Assembly: GCA_023398375.1 (NCBI GenBank) | Contig: JAEWSH010000101.1 | Coordinates: 18,785-82,784 of the forward strand | From: Bacillota bacterium | GTDB lineage: Bacteria > Bacillota > Clostridia > Lachnospirales > Lachnospiraceae | Direction: 5' to 3' | DNA: 64,000 nt | In this document: positions 63,765 through 64,000 of the stretch, one piece after another | Position numbering within the stretch: the stretch's first letter is position 1 | How the letters are laid out: the number at the start of each line of letters is the position of its first letter | Notes under the pieces: generated by a model | Told to the model about the DNA's origin: nothing | Seen by the model: the letters and a program-made list of their open reading frames with translations, nothing else | Database searches by the model: none | Program-made: the position numbers and the translations under genes

Positions 63765-64000
63765 ATGAAGAAAAATAATATTATAAAACTAAAACAAAAG
63801 AGAAAAAAATACATAAGTATTGCTAAAAAAGAAAAATATAACAAAAACATAGACACCGAGTACGAAGACGATAGAGAGTACGAAGACGAAGAAGCATACG
63901 AGGACGACGAAGCGTATGAGGACGAGGAAGCGTACGAAGAAGACGAAGCGTATGAGGACGAGGAAGCGTACGAAGAAGACGAAGCGTATGAGGACGAGGA
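63765..64000 (+). CDS. Acidic repeat protein, truncated by window end
   Basis: The start MKKNNIIKLKQKRKKYISIA is very basic and followed by YNKNIDTEYEDDREYEDEE, then repeating EAYEDE/EAYEED hexapeptides to the end of the window. Only about 78 codons are visible. A basic head next to an acidic repeat suggests a linker region of an envelope or spore-related protein. What follows the repeats is outside the window. The start is ATG 63765; upstream AAGGAATGAGGGTGA may serve as its site. Confidence 0.7.
   Translation, partial: MKKNNIIKLKQKRKKYISIAKKEKYNKNIDTEYEDDREYEDEEAYEDDEAYEDEEAYEEDEAYEDEEAYEEDEAYEDE
63858..64000 (+). repeat. 18/36-bp coding tandem repeat
   Basis: After three looser units (63858-63905) the DNA repeats in 18-base units that alternate between two codon versions: GAAGCGTATGAGGACGAG and GAAGCGTACGAAGAAGAC, making a 36-base period. 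The array continues beyond the window. Repeat units encode EAYED-type hexapeptides and stay in frame. Confidence 0.92.

Noticed and set aside
63858..64000. The repeat array as a possible CRISPR
   Set aside because: Units are contiguous with no spacers and keep an open reading frame encoding acidic hexapeptides.

Overview
The window looks like a chromosomal segment of a low-to-moderate GC Firmicute, most likely a gut Lachnospiraceae-type clostridium. This is inferred from AGGAGG-type ribosome binding sites, codon use, and gene families common in that group (CotH, VTC-like and DUF4956 proteins, glucosyltransferase-domain membrane proteins, DUF6077-like and DUF6020-like proteins, a PAS-GGDEF-HD-GYP protein). 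No rRNA, tRNA, CRISPR array or complete mobile element was seen. Nearly everything from 2.4 to 55.8 kb is on the + strand and belongs to one very large cell-surface glycan locus.

Layout. (1) 1-3.9 kb: an AT-rich, eroded left edge with a tyrosine-recombinase relic, unassigned coding fragments, an AlgX-like gene broken by a stop codon and a frameshift, and an intact MBOAT O-acyltransferase. (2) 3.9-7.3 kb: a tandem pair of RfbF-type glucose-1-phosphate cytidylyltransferases (the first degenerate), CDP-glucose 4,6-dehydratase and a GT2. (3) 7.4-18.6 kb: polysaccharide deacetylase, adenylating ligase plus carrier protein, GNAT, NeuD-like acyltransferase, NeuB, NeuC, two Gfo/Idh oxidoreductases, a GT-C transferase and a NeuA-like CMP-sugar synthetase; together these form a nonulosonic (sialic-like) acid pathway with an acyl or aminoacyl activation module. 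(4) 18.6-26.9 kb: a phosphonate module (PEP mutase with N-terminal cytidylyltransferase domain, phosphonate cytidylyltransferase fused to 2-aminoethylphosphonate transaminase, phosphonopyruvate decarboxylase, GT4, LicD) that should make CMP-aminoethylphosphonate and attach it to a glycan. (5) 27.0-36.8 kb: CotH kinase, VTC-type polyphosphate polymerase, GtrII-like transferase, DUF4956 and two large CotH proteins. (6) 36.9-55.8 kb: two further MBOAT/SGNH sets, a VOC protein, a fourth CotH, a split DUF6077-like protein, UDP-glucuronate 4-epimerase-like enzyme, O-antigen-ligase/polymerase-like protein, GT2, ChbG-type deacetylase, GT-C, and a small operon with a PseI-like synthase, GNAT, formyltransferase-like protein and PIG-L deacetylase. 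(7) 55.8-64 kb: the right flank, with a divergent GT2, a cyclic-di-GMP enzyme, DUF6020-like membrane protein, an SGNH protein lacking the usual serine, a two-gene small drug/ArnEF-like transporter, a zinc-ribbon protein, and the start of a strikingly acidic repeat protein cut by the window end.

Working together, the genes appear to make nucleotide-activated unusual sugars (CDP-6-deoxyhexose, nonulosonic acids, a uronic acid), assemble them with many membrane glycosyltransferases, and decorate the polymer with O-acyl groups, aminoethylphosphonate, possible aminoacyl or formyl groups, and perhaps phosphate from CotH-type kinases. Two near-identical palindromic promoter elements (near 38.45 and 53.69 kb) suggest that sub-operons are switched by a shared regulator. 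All functions are inferred from sequence motifs read by eye.
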